Positions 1 to 8,154 of a stretch of 64,000 bases of DNA are shown here, piece by piece; positions within the stretch are counted from its first letter, which is position 1, and each line of letters starts with the position of its first letter. The DNA is taken from assembly GCF_004358695.1 (NCBI RefSeq), contig NZ_SNAA01000001.1:124001-188000 (forward strand), in the 5' to 3' direction. The notes beneath the pieces were generated by a model. It was not told the origin of the DNA. It made no database searches and saw nothing but the letters and a program-made list of their open reading frames with translations. The translations under genes were made by a program, and so were the position numbers. Source of the stretch: Palleronia sediminis. GTDB taxonomy: Bacteria; Pseudomonadota; Alphaproteobacteria; Rhodobacterales; Rhodobacteraceae.

Positions 1-1007
1 TAGACCGGGCGGTCCTGGTCGTCGCGGCTGACGAGGAAGGCATTGGCGCGGCTGACGCCGTTGACCGACCAGCTGGCAGGCGTGGTCGACTTGGCCGAGA
101 CCTCGACGCCGGGCCGCACCTTGCAGGATCCTGCGCGCAGGTCGTCGCCGAACCAGGCCACGACGAGGCTGACGCTTTCGACTGCCGGGGCCATGGCCTG
201 CAGCCGGTCGAGCGCCTCCACCATGTCGGTGGAGTCGGCCAGAGCGTTCAGGTTCTCGGGCACCGTCGCGCCGCCATCGGTCTTCCGGATCGCCTGCGTG
301 GCGTAGGTGAACTCGCCCGAGGCGGGGATCATGGTGACGGCGCGGGTCAGCCCCTCGGCGGTATCGGGATCGGCCAGCGGGCGGAACACCTCGAAGGAGA
401 GTTGCGGCAGGCGGTTGCCATAGGTGGACAGCGCGAGTTCCTCGAAGACCACATAGGCCGTGCCGCGATAGGCCGGGGTGTTCGCCGCACCCATCTTCGC
501 GGCGATGAACGGATCGGCCGTCTGCGCCTCGTCGCCGGGATACCAGCGCCAGGTGACGCCGGAGAGGTCCATCGGCTTGCCGTCGGCCCAGATGCGGCCG
601 ATGCCGGTGATCGGGCCTTCGCAAAGCGCCACGGCGAAACTGGCATAGTAGAGATACTCGGTCGTCTTGACCTTGCCGCCCCCGCCGCCCTTGCCGCCGC
701 CCTGCGTGGTTGTCTTCGTCTCCTCGCGAAAATCGGTCGCCCAGATGATGTTGCCGCCCATGCGCATGCGCCCGTAGAGCCGCGGGATCACCGCGCCCTC
801 GGTGGCCGAGGTGATGCGCAGCGTGTCGAGCCGCGCGCCCTCGATGCGCTGGGTGGGCGCCAGCGACGAGATGATCCAGCTGTCGACCACCGACCCGATG
901 CTGGAGCCGATGAAACCGCCGATGGTCGCGGCGCTGACGCCGAGGATCGCGCCGCCGATCGAACCGCCAATGGCGGCGCCAGCGGCGCCGAGAACGAGGG
1001 TGGCCAT
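1..1007 (-). CDS. phage tail tip / host-specificity protein, N-terminal part
   Basis: The first about 335 residues of a large tail-tip protein; the gene runs off the left edge, so its C-terminus is not visible. The N-terminus is a Gly/Ala/Ile-rich hydrophobic stretch (about residues 1-45), followed by a beta-rich region (IPRLYGRMRMGGNIIWATDF) typical of the family found at the distal tail of lambda-like phages and of Rhodobacter gene transfer agents (g15-type baseplate protein). The preceding genes are NlpC/P60, DUF2163 and DUF2460, the same order as in gene transfer agents, which supports a tail-tip/receptor-binding role. The ATG at 1007 starts 10 nt after the NlpC/P60 stop. Downstream domains such as a glycosidase-like barrel are expected from the family but are outside the window. 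Confidence 0.8.
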   Translation of the reverse strand, partial: MATLVLGAAGAAIGGSIGGAILGVSAATIGGFIGSSIGSVVDSWIISSLAPTQRIEGARLDTLRITSATEGAVIPRLYGRMRMGGNIIWATDFREETKTTTQGGGKGGGGGKVKTTEYLYYASFAVALCEGPITGIGRIWADGKPMDLSGVTWRWYPGDEAQTADPFIAAKMGAANTPAYRGTAYVVFEELALSTYGNRLPQLSFEVFRPLADPDTAEGLTRAVTMIPASGEFTYATQAIRKTDGGATVPENLNALADSTDMVEALDRLQAMAPAVESVSLVVAWFGDDLRAGSCKVRPGVEVSAKSTTPASWSVNGVSRANAFLVSRDDQDRPV

Positions 1008-1016
1008 GTCGGGGTC

Positions 1017-1463
1017 TCAGCGTTGCGGAAACAGGAAGGCGAAGGCGATGCGCCGCAGCCAGTATGGGGTGAGCGGTTCCTCGATCACGCCGAGCCGCTC
1101 ATAGGCGTGGAGGAAGCTGTCGGGACCGGTCAGGATCCCGACATGCTTGGCGATGGCCCGGGGCTTCATGCGGAACAGCACCAGCGCGCCGGGCCTAGCA
1201 GCTGCCGTTTCCACCTCGATCATCATCCGCCGCGCGCCCTCGGCCAGAACTTCGCGCGGTCCGGTCTCGCCCCAGTCGCGGCTGTAGGCCGGTATTGGGA
1301 AGGGTTCCGGCCCCACCACCTCGCGCCAGACGCCGCGCGCCAACCCAAGGCAGTCGCAGCCGACGCCCCGAAGGCTCGCCTGGTCGTGGTACGGCGTGCC
1401 CAGCCAGGCCCGCGCGATGGTGATGACGCGTGCGGGATCGGCTGATGCGAGGCGTTGCGTCAC
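1017..1463 (-). CDS. NlpC/P60 family tail-associated peptidase
   Basis: A 148-aa protein with the NlpC/P60 cysteine peptidase signature: the catalytic Cys lies in GVGCDCLGLARG (about residue 36) and the catalytic His in AKHVGILTG (about residue 105). In phage tails and gene transfer agents (g14 type) this domain sits in the tail hub and is thought to cleave peptidoglycan peptides during DNA entry. Its start overlaps the 3' end of the DUF2163 gene by 4 bp (ATGA-type), indicating translational coupling within the late operon. Length and context match the gene transfer agent form closely. Confidence 0.9.
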   Translation of the reverse strand: MTQRLASADPARVITIARAWLGTPYHDQASLRGVGCDCLGLARGVWREVVGPEPFPIPAYSRDWGETGPREVLAEGARRMMIEVETAAARPGALVLFRMKPRAIAKHVGILTGPDSFLHAYERLGVIEEPLTPYWLRRIAFAFLFPQR

Positions 1464-2344
1464 AGCACGCCGCCCTCGTGCCCGCCATCCTTGGTGGCGT
1501 AGCGCAGCACGGCGTCCTGGCCGGGGATGTGCGGGAAGCCGCGGAAGTTGACGGTGTTGGCGAACTTCGCGCCGCAGGTCTCGATGCGCTTGTCGCAGCC
1601 GGCGCGGATGATGAAGGCATCTCCCTCAGCGATCGCGCGCACCGGCGCTTCGAGCAGCGTCAGGATCGCGACGCCATCCGTGACGTCGTGGCCCAGCACT
1701 TCCGCGCGACGCCCCGCATTCGCGCCGCTGGTCCATTCGATGGTGCCGAAGGTGAACCACCCGGCGTCGAAGGCGCCGAGGCCCGAGGCCGTGAAGGCAC
1801 GGTCGCGCAGAAGGTCGATCACCGCGCCCGTGCCCTTGAAGGCGGGGTCCTCCAGATCGACGCCGCAGCGCGCGTCGCCAAGCGCGGCATCGCAGGTCGC
1901 CTGAAAGGTCCGCCCGACCGTCTGGCCCAGCACATGGGCGAGCGAGCGCACCTCGGCGACGAACGCCAGTCGCCCACGCCGAATCTGGCCGATGGCGCCT
2001 CGGCGCATGAGGACGCGCTGGCTCGTGTCGGCCCAGTTCACCCGCCACACCTCGACCTCCGCATTGTCCCAGCGGCCATCGAGAATGTCGGTCTCGGTAA
2101 TGCGGTCCGAGGTCAGCACACCTTCGGCGTCCTGGGCATCGACCGACAGGTCCGAGCCCGACCGGACCTCGGAGGCGGTCAGACCGCTTTCTGGCTCGAA
2201 ATCCGTGCCGTCGAAGCTGAGCGTCCGGTCGTGATCGGTGAAGCCGAAACTCGAACCATCGGCGCGCGCGATCCGCCAGCACCACGCGAGCGTGGTCGTG
2301 CCCTCGTCGAGATGGGCCTGCAAGGCAGGAGCGAAGGTCTTCAT
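1460..2344 (-). CDS. DUF2163 tail hub protein (GTA g13-like)
   Basis: A 294-aa protein beginning MKTFAPALQAHLDEGTTTLA. DUF2163 proteins form the tail hub of Rhodobacter-type gene transfer agents and related siphophages. The C-terminal part carries paired cysteines (AGCDKRIETCGAKFANTVNF) that match the conserved Cys-rich segment of the family, which is proposed to hold a metal or cluster. The start at 2344 overlaps the stop of DUF2460 (ATGA), and its stop overlaps the NlpC/P60 start, so the three tail-tip genes are one coupled block. Confidence 0.9.
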   Translation of the reverse strand: MKTFAPALQAHLDEGTTTLAWCWRIARADGSSFGFTDHDRTLSFDGTDFEPESGLTASEVRSGSDLSVDAQDAEGVLTSDRITETDILDGRWDNAEVEVWRVNWADTSQRVLMRRGAIGQIRRGRLAFVAEVRSLAHVLGQTVGRTFQATCDAALGDARCGVDLEDPAFKGTGAVIDLLRDRAFTASGLGAFDAGWFTFGTIEWTSGANAGRRAEVLGHDVTDGVAILTLLEAPVRAIAEGDAFIIRAGCDKRIETCGAKFANTVNFRGFPHIPGQDAVLRYATKDGGHEGGVL

Positions 2345-2967
2345 CGGCGCAGTTCCAGAAGCGGAATGGAGGTGATCGAGCCGAGCCGCTCGAGGTCGAG
2401 CGTCACGTCGAGCGCGTCGGTGTCGAAACGGACGGGCACGTCGAACTCGAAGCCCGCGGTGATCGCGACGCCAGCGCCTGGCGCGGCGCTGAAGGTGACG
2501 ACGCCGGTCGTGGCGTCGACCGACCAGCCGGAGGGCTGCTCGATCCCGCCAAGCGCGATGCGCACGGTGCCCGCCACTGGCTTGGCGATGGCGCGCGTCC
2601 ACGATTGTGCGCCCGAGGCGTAGCGCTTCACCAGCTGGAAGGCGGTCGTCGTGCCGTCGCCGGTGCCGATCGACTGATCGGTGGGCGATGGCGTGCCCGA
2701 GGGCAGGCAGGACTTGTGGTCGCCCCAGTCCTTGAAGCGGAATCCATGGAGCCGACCGTTCCGTGCCTCGAAGAAGGCGACAACCACTGCCAGATCGTCC
2801 GCGCGGCGGATGCCGTAGGCCAAATCGTAGCGGCGACGCGAGTTGGCCCAGCTGGCGTTGCGCTCCTCGTCGCCCGAGGTGAGCTCGACGATCTGGGTGC
2901 GCCGCTCCGGCCCGCCCCGCGCGCCGCGGCTGATGTTGTCGGGAAACCGGACCTCGTGAAACGCCAT
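2341..2967 (-). CDS. DUF2460 distal tail protein (GTA g12-like)
   Basis: A 208-aa protein starting MAFHEVRFPDNISRGARGGP. The FPxxIsrGa...gGp opening and the internal GFRFKDWGDHKS segment are hallmarks of DUF2460, the distal tail protein of gene transfer agents and of many alphaproteobacterial siphophages. It follows the tape measure gene after a 61-nt gap and is coupled to DUF2163 by a 4-bp overlap. The ATG at 2967 fits the family N-terminus exactly, whereas the open frame continues upstream without meaningful similarity. Confidence 0.9.
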   Translation of the reverse strand: MAFHEVRFPDNISRGARGGPERRTQIVELTSGDEERNASWANSRRRYDLAYGIRRADDLAVVVAFFEARNGRLHGFRFKDWGDHKSCLPSGTPSPTDQSIGTGDGTTTAFQLVKRYASGAQSWTRAIAKPVAGTVRIALGGIEQPSGWSVDATTGVVTFSAAPGAGVAITAGFEFDVPVRFDTDALDVTLDLERLGSITSIPLLELRR

Positions 2968-3028
2968 CAAGTCTCTCCATGGTTCGTGCTCTGGCCCCCG
3001 CAACCGGTTCCCACTTGCGGGGTCGCAC

Positions 3029-5446
3029 TCACATGCCCCTCCGCCCGAGCGACACGGCCCGGGCGATGTCGGCGGCGACCTGCGTGCGCGACTGGCGGAA
3101 GCTCTCGGCGTCGCGCGCCAAGATGGTGACGTTGACCCCGCCGCCCGCGCCGTAGCTCTGCGCCTCGCGCCGCGACAGCACTCGCTCGCCCCGCTGGAGG
3201 ATCGCGGGCACCTCGTCATGGCGGAGGCCGGCCATGCCGCCGCCATGCATCCGGGGCGCAGCGGCGAAGGCCATGGCCGGGACCATGCGCGAGGGACCGG
3301 CCGATCCGACCATCCCGCCCGCATGCAGGACGTTGGCGAAGATGCCGCCCGCGCCGGAGAAGACACTGGAGAGCGCATTGGCGATCGGCCCGAGGATGAA
3401 CCGCCGTGCCGCGAGCTGGGCGAGATCGGCCAGCAGCGAGGTGACGAGATCGCGGAAGTTCAGTTTGCCGGTCTTCACGAACTGGCCCACCGCGGTCTCG
3501 GCCGACTGGAAGGCGCCGACGAGGCTCTGGCCGATATCGCCGCCGATTTCGCGCGCCTTGCTGGCGTAGTCCGACAGCGCCGCCGTGACGGCCTGCCAAC
3601 CGGTGACGGCAGCTTCGGTCGCGGGCTCTGCTGCCGCGGCAGCAGCCCCGGCCGCCGCACCGGCGCCCGTCGCGGCGCGTCCGGCATCGCCGAGCGCCGT
3701 CTCCAGCCGCTCGGCCGCACCCGTGGCCTCGGTCAGCGCATCGGCACTCGCCTCGTCGGTGCCGCGCACGGCATCGCGGAGCGCCTGCCAGCTTTCGAGC
3801 GGCGCGCGGGCCCCTTCGGCCAGATCGCGCGCCGCGCCACGGTAGACATTCGCGGACTCCAGCGCCCGGGCGGCCGCGCCCGTGAGCCCGAGATCGGGCG
3901 CGGTGAGCGGGTTGTCCTCGAAAGCCCGCTCGAACGCCGCCTGCGCCGCCGTCGTGGCGGCACTGGCCGCGCCCTCGAAGCGGTTCTCGATCTCGCCGAG
4001 GTCGAGGTCCGGCACCAGCGAGATGCGGCGCTCCGACCCGAGCGCTTCCAGCCCCTGGTTGATACCGCCGATGAAGCCGTTGATGCGCGAGACCACGCCG
4101 TTCAGCATCGCCTCGACGCCGTCGACGAGGCTGTTGGCCGCCTGGAACGCCAGATCGCCGATGGCGGCGGGCAGCAGACCCCAGATCGCCTTGATCGCCT
4201 CGTAGGCCCCCTCGAACGTGTTCGCCGCCGCATTCCCGAAACCGACGACGCTCTCGATGGCGCTCTGCATGCCCGATGCGGCATCGGCCTTCAGATCGAA
4301 GAACATCGCCGTGACGGCCGAGCTTGCCGCAGCAGCGCCCATCCTGATCCGCTCCCAGACTTCGACCGCGAGGTCCTTCAGGAGCGACATCGCCTCGCCG
4401 AAGCCGCCCGCACCGGAGACGAGGCGGGTGAACTGATAGACAAGCTCGCCTGCGCCCACGATCAGCGCCCCGATGCCGGTGCGGATCAGCGCGCCGCGCA
4501 AGACGACCAGCGCCGTGGCGAGGCCACGGACCGAGAGCGCGGCGGCGGCCATTCCGGCGACCCAGCGTCCCGCGAGAAAGGCCGCGAACGTGGCGGCATA
4601 GGTGGTCAGGCGGCCGATGTTGTCGAAGAGGCCGCGGATCGCGATGCCGAGCGGCCCGGTGCGGCTGGCGACCGCCGCCATGGCGTTGGCGACGGCTTCC
4701 AGCGCTGGAGCGGCGGCGACGGCGAGCTGGTTCGACAGCCCGCGCCAGATCAGCCCCAGCCGGGAGATCGCGTCGTTCGTCCGCTCGATCTGGTCGGCAT
4801 CCTGCTCGGAGACGACAACGCCGAAGGCAAGCACATCCTCGGTCGCCTGGCGCAGCGTCGCCGTGTCGATCCGCGACATGGCGATCGAGCCTTCCTCGCC
4901 GAAGAGCTTGCCCGCGACCGCCGCGCGTTCGGCGGCAGGCACGAAGCTCTCGATGGCGGCGTTGATCGCGCCCACGCGCTGATCCAGCGGCAGGGCGATC
5001 AGCTCGTTGGCCGAAAGCCCGAGCCGGTCGAGCGCATCGGCGGCGGGGCCGGTCCCGGCCGCCGCCTGGCTGAGACGGCGCGTCAGATCCTTTGTCGCCT
5101 GCTCAATGCCGGACATGGAAACGCCCGCCAGTTCGCCCGCGCGCTCCAGCGTCTGGATCGAGGCGACCGTAGTGCCGAGCGACTGCGCGAGCTTCGCCTG
5201 CGCATCGACGGTCTGGAGTCCGGAGCGCACCATGGCCACCCCGGCGGCGGTGGCAGCGGCGACGGCGGCCGCGGCGGCCACGCGAACCCGGCGCGAGAAG
5301 GCCGCGAGCCGGGCGTTGGCCGCCTCCATCTCCCGGCTGAGCCGTCCGAAGCCGCGCGACCCGGCCTCACCGACACCCTCCAGCTCGGCGCGCACCTGGC
5401 GTCCGCCCACGGCCGCGAGGCGGACGCTAACCCGTTTTTCCGCCAT
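3029..5446 (-). CDS. phage tail tape measure protein
   Basis: An 805-aa protein, alanine-rich and largely helical, with a long coiled-coil-like first third, hydrophobic segments in the centre (near LATALVVLRGALIRTGIGAL) and a Gly/Ala-rich linker around residues 600-650. The C-terminus contains GGGMAGLRHDEVPAILQRGE, a short motif common near the end of lambda-type tape measure proteins. Position directly after the frameshifted chaperone pair and before DUF2460 is the canonical siphophage order. Its length sets tail length and it is threaded through the tail tube. The start lies 20 nt inside the end of the frameshifted chaperone frame. Confidence 0.9.
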   Translation of the reverse strand: MAEKRVSVRLAAVGGRQVRAELEGVGEAGSRGFGRLSREMEAANARLAAFSRRVRVAAAAAVAAATAAGVAMVRSGLQTVDAQAKLAQSLGTTVASIQTLERAGELAGVSMSGIEQATKDLTRRLSQAAAGTGPAADALDRLGLSANELIALPLDQRVGAINAAIESFVPAAERAAVAGKLFGEEGSIAMSRIDTATLRQATEDVLAFGVVVSEQDADQIERTNDAISRLGLIWRGLSNQLAVAAAPALEAVANAMAAVASRTGPLGIAIRGLFDNIGRLTTYAATFAAFLAGRWVAGMAAAALSVRGLATALVVLRGALIRTGIGALIVGAGELVYQFTRLVSGAGGFGEAMSLLKDLAVEVWERIRMGAAAASSAVTAMFFDLKADAASGMQSAIESVVGFGNAAANTFEGAYEAIKAIWGLLPAAIGDLAFQAANSLVDGVEAMLNGVVSRINGFIGGINQGLEALGSERRISLVPDLDLGEIENRFEGAASAATTAAQAAFERAFEDNPLTAPDLGLTGAAARALESANVYRGAARDLAEGARAPLESWQALRDAVRGTDEASADALTEATGAAERLETALGDAGRAATGAGAAAGAAAAAAEPATEAAVTGWQAVTAALSDYASKAREIGGDIGQSLVGAFQSAETAVGQFVKTGKLNFRDLVTSLLADLAQLAARRFILGPIANALSSVFSGAGGIFANVLHAGGMVGSAGPSRMVPAMAFAAAPRMHGGGMAGLRHDEVPAILQRGERVLSRREAQSYGAGGGVNVTILARDAESFRQSRTQVAADIARAVSLGRRGM

Positions 5447-6103
5447 GGGAGTGATCCATCTGTTCGTTGAGCTTGGCGACCATCACCGCTTCGATGACGG
5501 GAAGAAGCTCGGCCATTGCGAGCGGCGGCACGCCGAGCGCGTTCCCGAGCGCCAGCGCCGAAGACATGTCCCAGCCGATCACGGCGCCGGGCAGGACACG
5601 CAACTGGCCGCCGAGACGACCGACCAGGTCCCAGACCTGCCAGCCCTCCGGTGTTTCCGGACGGTTCAGCCGCGCCGGGCAGTCCGGGCAGGTTTGCGCG
5701 CAGGCTTCGCAGTATCGGTCGCCCCCGCCGAAGGACCATTCGGCGAGAGCGCGGAGGCGTTTTTTTCCTGTTCCAGCAGCAGGCCCTTCGAGACGTAGGT
5801 CAGCTGGAAGGCCTCGAAGATCGGCCAGACGTCGAGCAGAGCATCGATGGCTTCCGGGCTCGGGTCGATCGCGTTGCCATCGGCATCGCCGATGCCCTCC
5901 CAGGCGAGAACCGCGCGGCGCGCGAGCGCCTTGGCGAAGGCGACGGCGCGCTCCTCGTCCGAGGCGTCCTCGGGCACGGTCTCGACGGCCGGGTCGCTGC
6001 GGGTCGCCACCATCAGCGCCGTGGTCAGTGGGCGCAGTTGCACCCGGACGCCGGGCGCGAGGTCGTGCCAGCGCGGCGCGTTGGTCAGGTCGAGCGTCAG
6101 CAT
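5427..6103 (-). CDS. tail assembly chaperone fusion made by -1 frameshift (gpGT-like)
   Basis: Reading the gpG-like frame to the slippery site at 5765-5759 and then shifting to the -1 frame gives a continuous 225-aa protein (115 residues in frame 0, 110 after the shift) ending at the TAG at 5429-5427. The shifted part is clearly protein-like: it opens RLRALAEWSFGGGDRYCEAC, has two close Cys pairs (CEAC and CPDC), then PEGWQVWDLVGRLGGQLRVL, a pattern of small phage proteins found before tape measure genes. It has no convincing start codon or ribosome-binding site of its own. This mirrors the lambda G/GT arrangement, in which the minor fusion chaperones the tape measure. Frameshifting is inferred; the sequence shows the heptamer and the two overlapping frames. 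Confidence 0.75.
5666..6103 (-). CDS. tail assembly chaperone, frame-0 product (gpG-like)
   Basis: A 145-aa protein opening MLTLDLTNAPRWHDLAPGVR. It lies between the tail tube gene (3-nt gap) and the tape measure gene, the slot of the gpG-type tail assembly chaperone. Residues 1-114 look like an ordinary folded domain, while the tail after the slippery site (residues 115-145) is a low-complexity Ala/Pro/Lys/Arg stretch, as expected for the unshifted C-terminus of a G protein. The same DNA in the -1 frame encodes the longer fusion. Confidence 0.85.
   Translation of the reverse strand: MLTLDLTNAPRWHDLAPGVRVQLRPLTTALMVATRSDPAVETVPEDASDEERAVAFAKALARRAVLAWEGIGDADGNAIDPSPEAIDALLDVWPIFEAFQLTYVSKGLLLEQEKNASALSPNGPSAGATDTAKPARKPARTARRG
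5759..5765 (-). other. programmed -1 ribosomal frameshift heptamer A AAA AAC
   Basis: On the minus strand the chaperone gene reads GAA AAA AAC GCC, so the classical X XXY YYZ heptamer A AAA AAC lies exactly in the zero frame. A -1 slip here joins the gpG-like frame to the Cys-rich frame that runs to 5427. The seven-A run (5766-5760) is otherwise unusual in this high-GC operon. Confidence 0.8.
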
Positions 6104-6105
6104 CC

Positions 6106-7047
6106 TCAATACACCTCTATCTCGTTGATCAGGGTCGCGGTGCACATCCGGCCAACGACACTGTCGCGGGCGGCCTGCCAGTCGAATGTCGCCTGAACGC
6201 CCTGCGGCCCGGAGATCTCGATCCGCGGGCGCGGCAGGTAGACGGCGTGCACCGTGAAGGTGAAGCTCTCGCCGGACGGCAGGACGTAGGCGAACTCCAT
6301 CTCGCAGGCGTCGCCATTGATCGCCTGCGTCACCAGCGTCTGGTCGGCGAAGCGCACCTCGATCCGGCCGGTCAGCGCGGCAATGGACGGGTCGGCGCCG
6401 TCGATGCGGCCGTCCGAGCGGATGGTCTCGATCCGGTCGAGGTTGTTGGCATAGGTGATCTCGGCCGAGACCACGTTGCCGAGGGCGGTGCCATTGCGCG
6501 TGATCGCCCCGTTGAAATGGCCGAAGCGCTTCAGCTCCAGCGCGGCCGGCGTCCCGGCGCTGGTGGTCGTGCCGACCGTCTCGCCCTGTGCCACCAGCCG
6601 CGCAGTTGCCGTCAGCAGGCCGGAGCGCTGCATCTGCCAAGTGATCTGGTCGAGCACGCAGCCGGAATACATCGCATAGCGTGGCACCTCGGGCATTCCG
6701 GTCTCGATTGACATCGAGGGTAGCGTCCAGGACCCGGATTGGAACTCGTGGGTGTACGGGGCCTCTACGCCCGTGGTCGTGGACGCGCCGAAAGCCGCCT
6801 TCAGCCAGAAGCCGAATGCCTCCGCGTCGAGCGGCACCACGACATCGCCGTCGGCCGTCACGGCATCCTTGATCGGCGCCAGCGGATCGCGGCCGTAGCC
6901 CAGCAACTCCGAGTTCAGCAGCGGCTGCTCGGCACCGAGCGAGGTGCTGGCAAAAGGCATGCGGGTGAAGCCGCTGGCAGGCGGCGTTCCATAGGTCGTC
7001 TCGAACGCAAGCGCCATCTGCGCCCGCGCCCCCTGGGCTCGTGCCAT
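6106..7047 (-). CDS. major tail tube protein
   Basis: A 313-aa protein starting MARAQGARAQMALAFETTYG. The N-terminal phrase A..ALAFETTYGTPPA and the all-beta character are typical of the tail tube proteins of alphaproteobacterial siphophages (annotated phage tail tube protein). It lies between the tail terminator-like gene and the chaperone pair, matching the standard order of neck, tube, chaperones, tape measure. It would polymerise into the tail tube around the tape measure. It stops 3 nt before the chaperone start. Confidence 0.85.
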   Translation of the reverse strand: MARAQGARAQMALAFETTYGTPPASGFTRMPFASTSLGAEQPLLNSELLGYGRDPLAPIKDAVTADGDVVVPLDAEAFGFWLKAAFGASTTTGVEAPYTHEFQSGSWTLPSMSIETGMPEVPRYAMYSGCVLDQITWQMQRSGLLTATARLVAQGETVGTTTSAGTPAALELKRFGHFNGAITRNGTALGNVVSAEITYANNLDRIETIRSDGRIDGADPSIAALTGRIEVRFADQTLVTQAINGDACEMEFAYVLPSGESFTFTVHAVYLPRPRIEISGPQGVQATFDWQAARDSVVGRMCTATLINEIEVY

Positions 7048-7071
7048 GGTGTTCTCCTCGGGTTGTCGGGA

Positions 7072-7491
7072 TCAGCCGAGCGGATCGGCCGTGGAATAGT
7101 GCAGCACCACCGGGATCACGGCGGCCTTCAGGCTGGCCGCACCCTCGACCGGCAGATCGACAGACCGCGGAGCCTGCGCCTCTACCCAATCGCAGAGCCC
7201 GCCCAGCGTTCGGTCGACAGCGAGTGCCGAGCCGATACTGGCAGTCAGCGTGTCGAAGGCGGCGTCACGGTCGGCGCTCTGCACGACCGCCTCGATCTCG
7301 GCGCGGTGCTGGTAGTGGTAGGCCAGCGGCGACAGCGTCACCTCCGGATCCCCCGGCTCGCCGTCGCGCAGGATCAGCAGGCCGTTGGACGGCACGCGAT
7401 CGGGCAGCACCTCACCGCGCAGGGCGGTGGCGGGCAGCGCCGACAGCCGCGCGTGCAGCGCGGTGAGGATTGTTTCGCGGGGGGTGGGCAT
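7072..7491 (-). CDS. tail terminator-like protein
   Basis: A 139-aa protein from the ATG at 7491 (MPTPRETILTALHARLSALP). Homologues in Rhodobacter-group prophages are often labelled acyl-CoA transferase, but nothing in the sequence supports that enzyme; the size, the leading amphipathic helix, the central LSPLAYHYQHRAEIEAVV beta segment and the position before the tail tube fit the lambda gpU/DUF3168-like tail terminator role. It is separated from the next upstream structural gene (DUF6441) by the oppositely oriented kinase cassette, so it may depend on read-through or on a promoter in 7492-7698. Confidence 0.6.
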   Translation of the reverse strand: MPTPRETILTALHARLSALPATALRGEVLPDRVPSNGLLILRDGEPGDPEVTLSPLAYHYQHRAEIEAVVQSADRDAAFDTLTASIGSALAVDRTLGGLCDWVEAQAPRSVDLPVEGAASLKAAVIPVVLHYSTADPLG

Positions 7492-7698
7492 GCGACCTAA
7501 ACACCTCGATGTACTGGCGCAGGGCAAGACTTAGTCTTGAGCGGTCTGTCCTACTGTGAGGGAGCTTCCCGCAAGGCATGCCCTCTATTTATCCTAGGAG
7601 AGCCGGGACCCGAAGGCTGCTGGACCAGGCCTTCGGTCAAGAAGGGGTTGCAAGACAACTGAAAATGCCGCCCAATGGTCGAAAATTGCGGAGTTTAC
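7492..7698. other. intergenic spacer at the left edge of the kinase cassette
   Basis: About 200 bp with no gene. It marks the switch from the high-GC late operon to the lower-GC cassette. It contains a perfect 8-bp stem CCGAAGGC/GCCTTCGG (7610-7617 and 7629-7636, 11-nt loop) and a small inverted repeat AAGAC-TTA-GTCTT (7526-7538). Neither is followed by a clear T-run. It must hold the promoter of the plus-strand cassette; I could not pick a convincing -35/-10 pair. Confidence 0.5.
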
Positions 7699-8154
7699 AT
7701 GATCACAATTGGTATACGCGTATCACCCGGCGCTGTGACATTTGCCGTCTATGATTCTGATAATGACGAAGTCGTTAATCTCGACGCGATCCTAATACCA
7801 GTAGCGTTCGATACACCTGATGCATTGAAATACGTGCGAAGCAATCTTCTAGATATTTTGCGCGAGTACGGTGTGCATCGTGCAGGCATTCGGACTACCG
7901 AGCCGAGCGCGCAACGCATGAACATCAGCCGTATCGAAATGGAAGGTGTCATTCAGGAGTCTTTCGCAAGTAGTGATCTAGAGTCTTATTACATCGGTCA
8001 TGTATCATCTATCATGTCGCGTCTCGGGCTTCCGCGAACTGAATTCAAACCACTGGTAGACGGTGACCAAGACCCAAACATTGAGAATTGGGACAAAATG
8101 AGCAAGGAGGAGCGTGAAGCAGTCCTTTGCGCAAAGGGGGCGGTCAATGCTTAA
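7699..8154 (+). CDS. unknown protein, RNase H/RuvC-like fold candidate, kinase partner
   Basis: A 151-aa protein from the ATG at 7699, chosen because GCGGAG lies 8 nt upstream; an in-frame ATG at 7675 has no ribosome-binding site. I do not recognise a named family. The pattern is suggestive of an RNase H/RuvC-like fold: an opening beta strand MITIGIRVSPGAVTFAVYDS, a helix followed by HRAGIRTTEP, a helix with EMEGVIQESF, then SYYIGHVSSIMSRLG and a closing helix. The typical acidic triad is not obvious (the first strand has no Asp), so it may be a catalytically dead relative. Its last 8 nt overlap the kinase start, so the two are co-translated. GC content is well below that of the flanking phage genes, indicating separate acquisition. 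Confidence 0.7.
   Translation: MITIGIRVSPGAVTFAVYDSDNDEVVNLDAILIPVAFDTPDALKYVRSNLLDILREYGVHRAGIRTTEPSAQRMNISRIEMEGVIQESFASSDLESYYIGHVSSIMSRLGLPRTEFKPLVDGDQDPNIENWDKMSKEEREAVLCAKGAVNA

Noticed and set aside
1-7491. A Rhodobacter gene transfer agent cluster
   Set aside because: The tail tip is alike, but the head genes (gpA terminase, gpW, gpT-like fusion), recombinase, methyltransferases and replication genes show a complete phage.
7610-7636. Rho-independent terminator upstream of the kinase cassette
   Set aside because: The 8-bp stem is perfect but the loop is long and no T-run follows on either strand.
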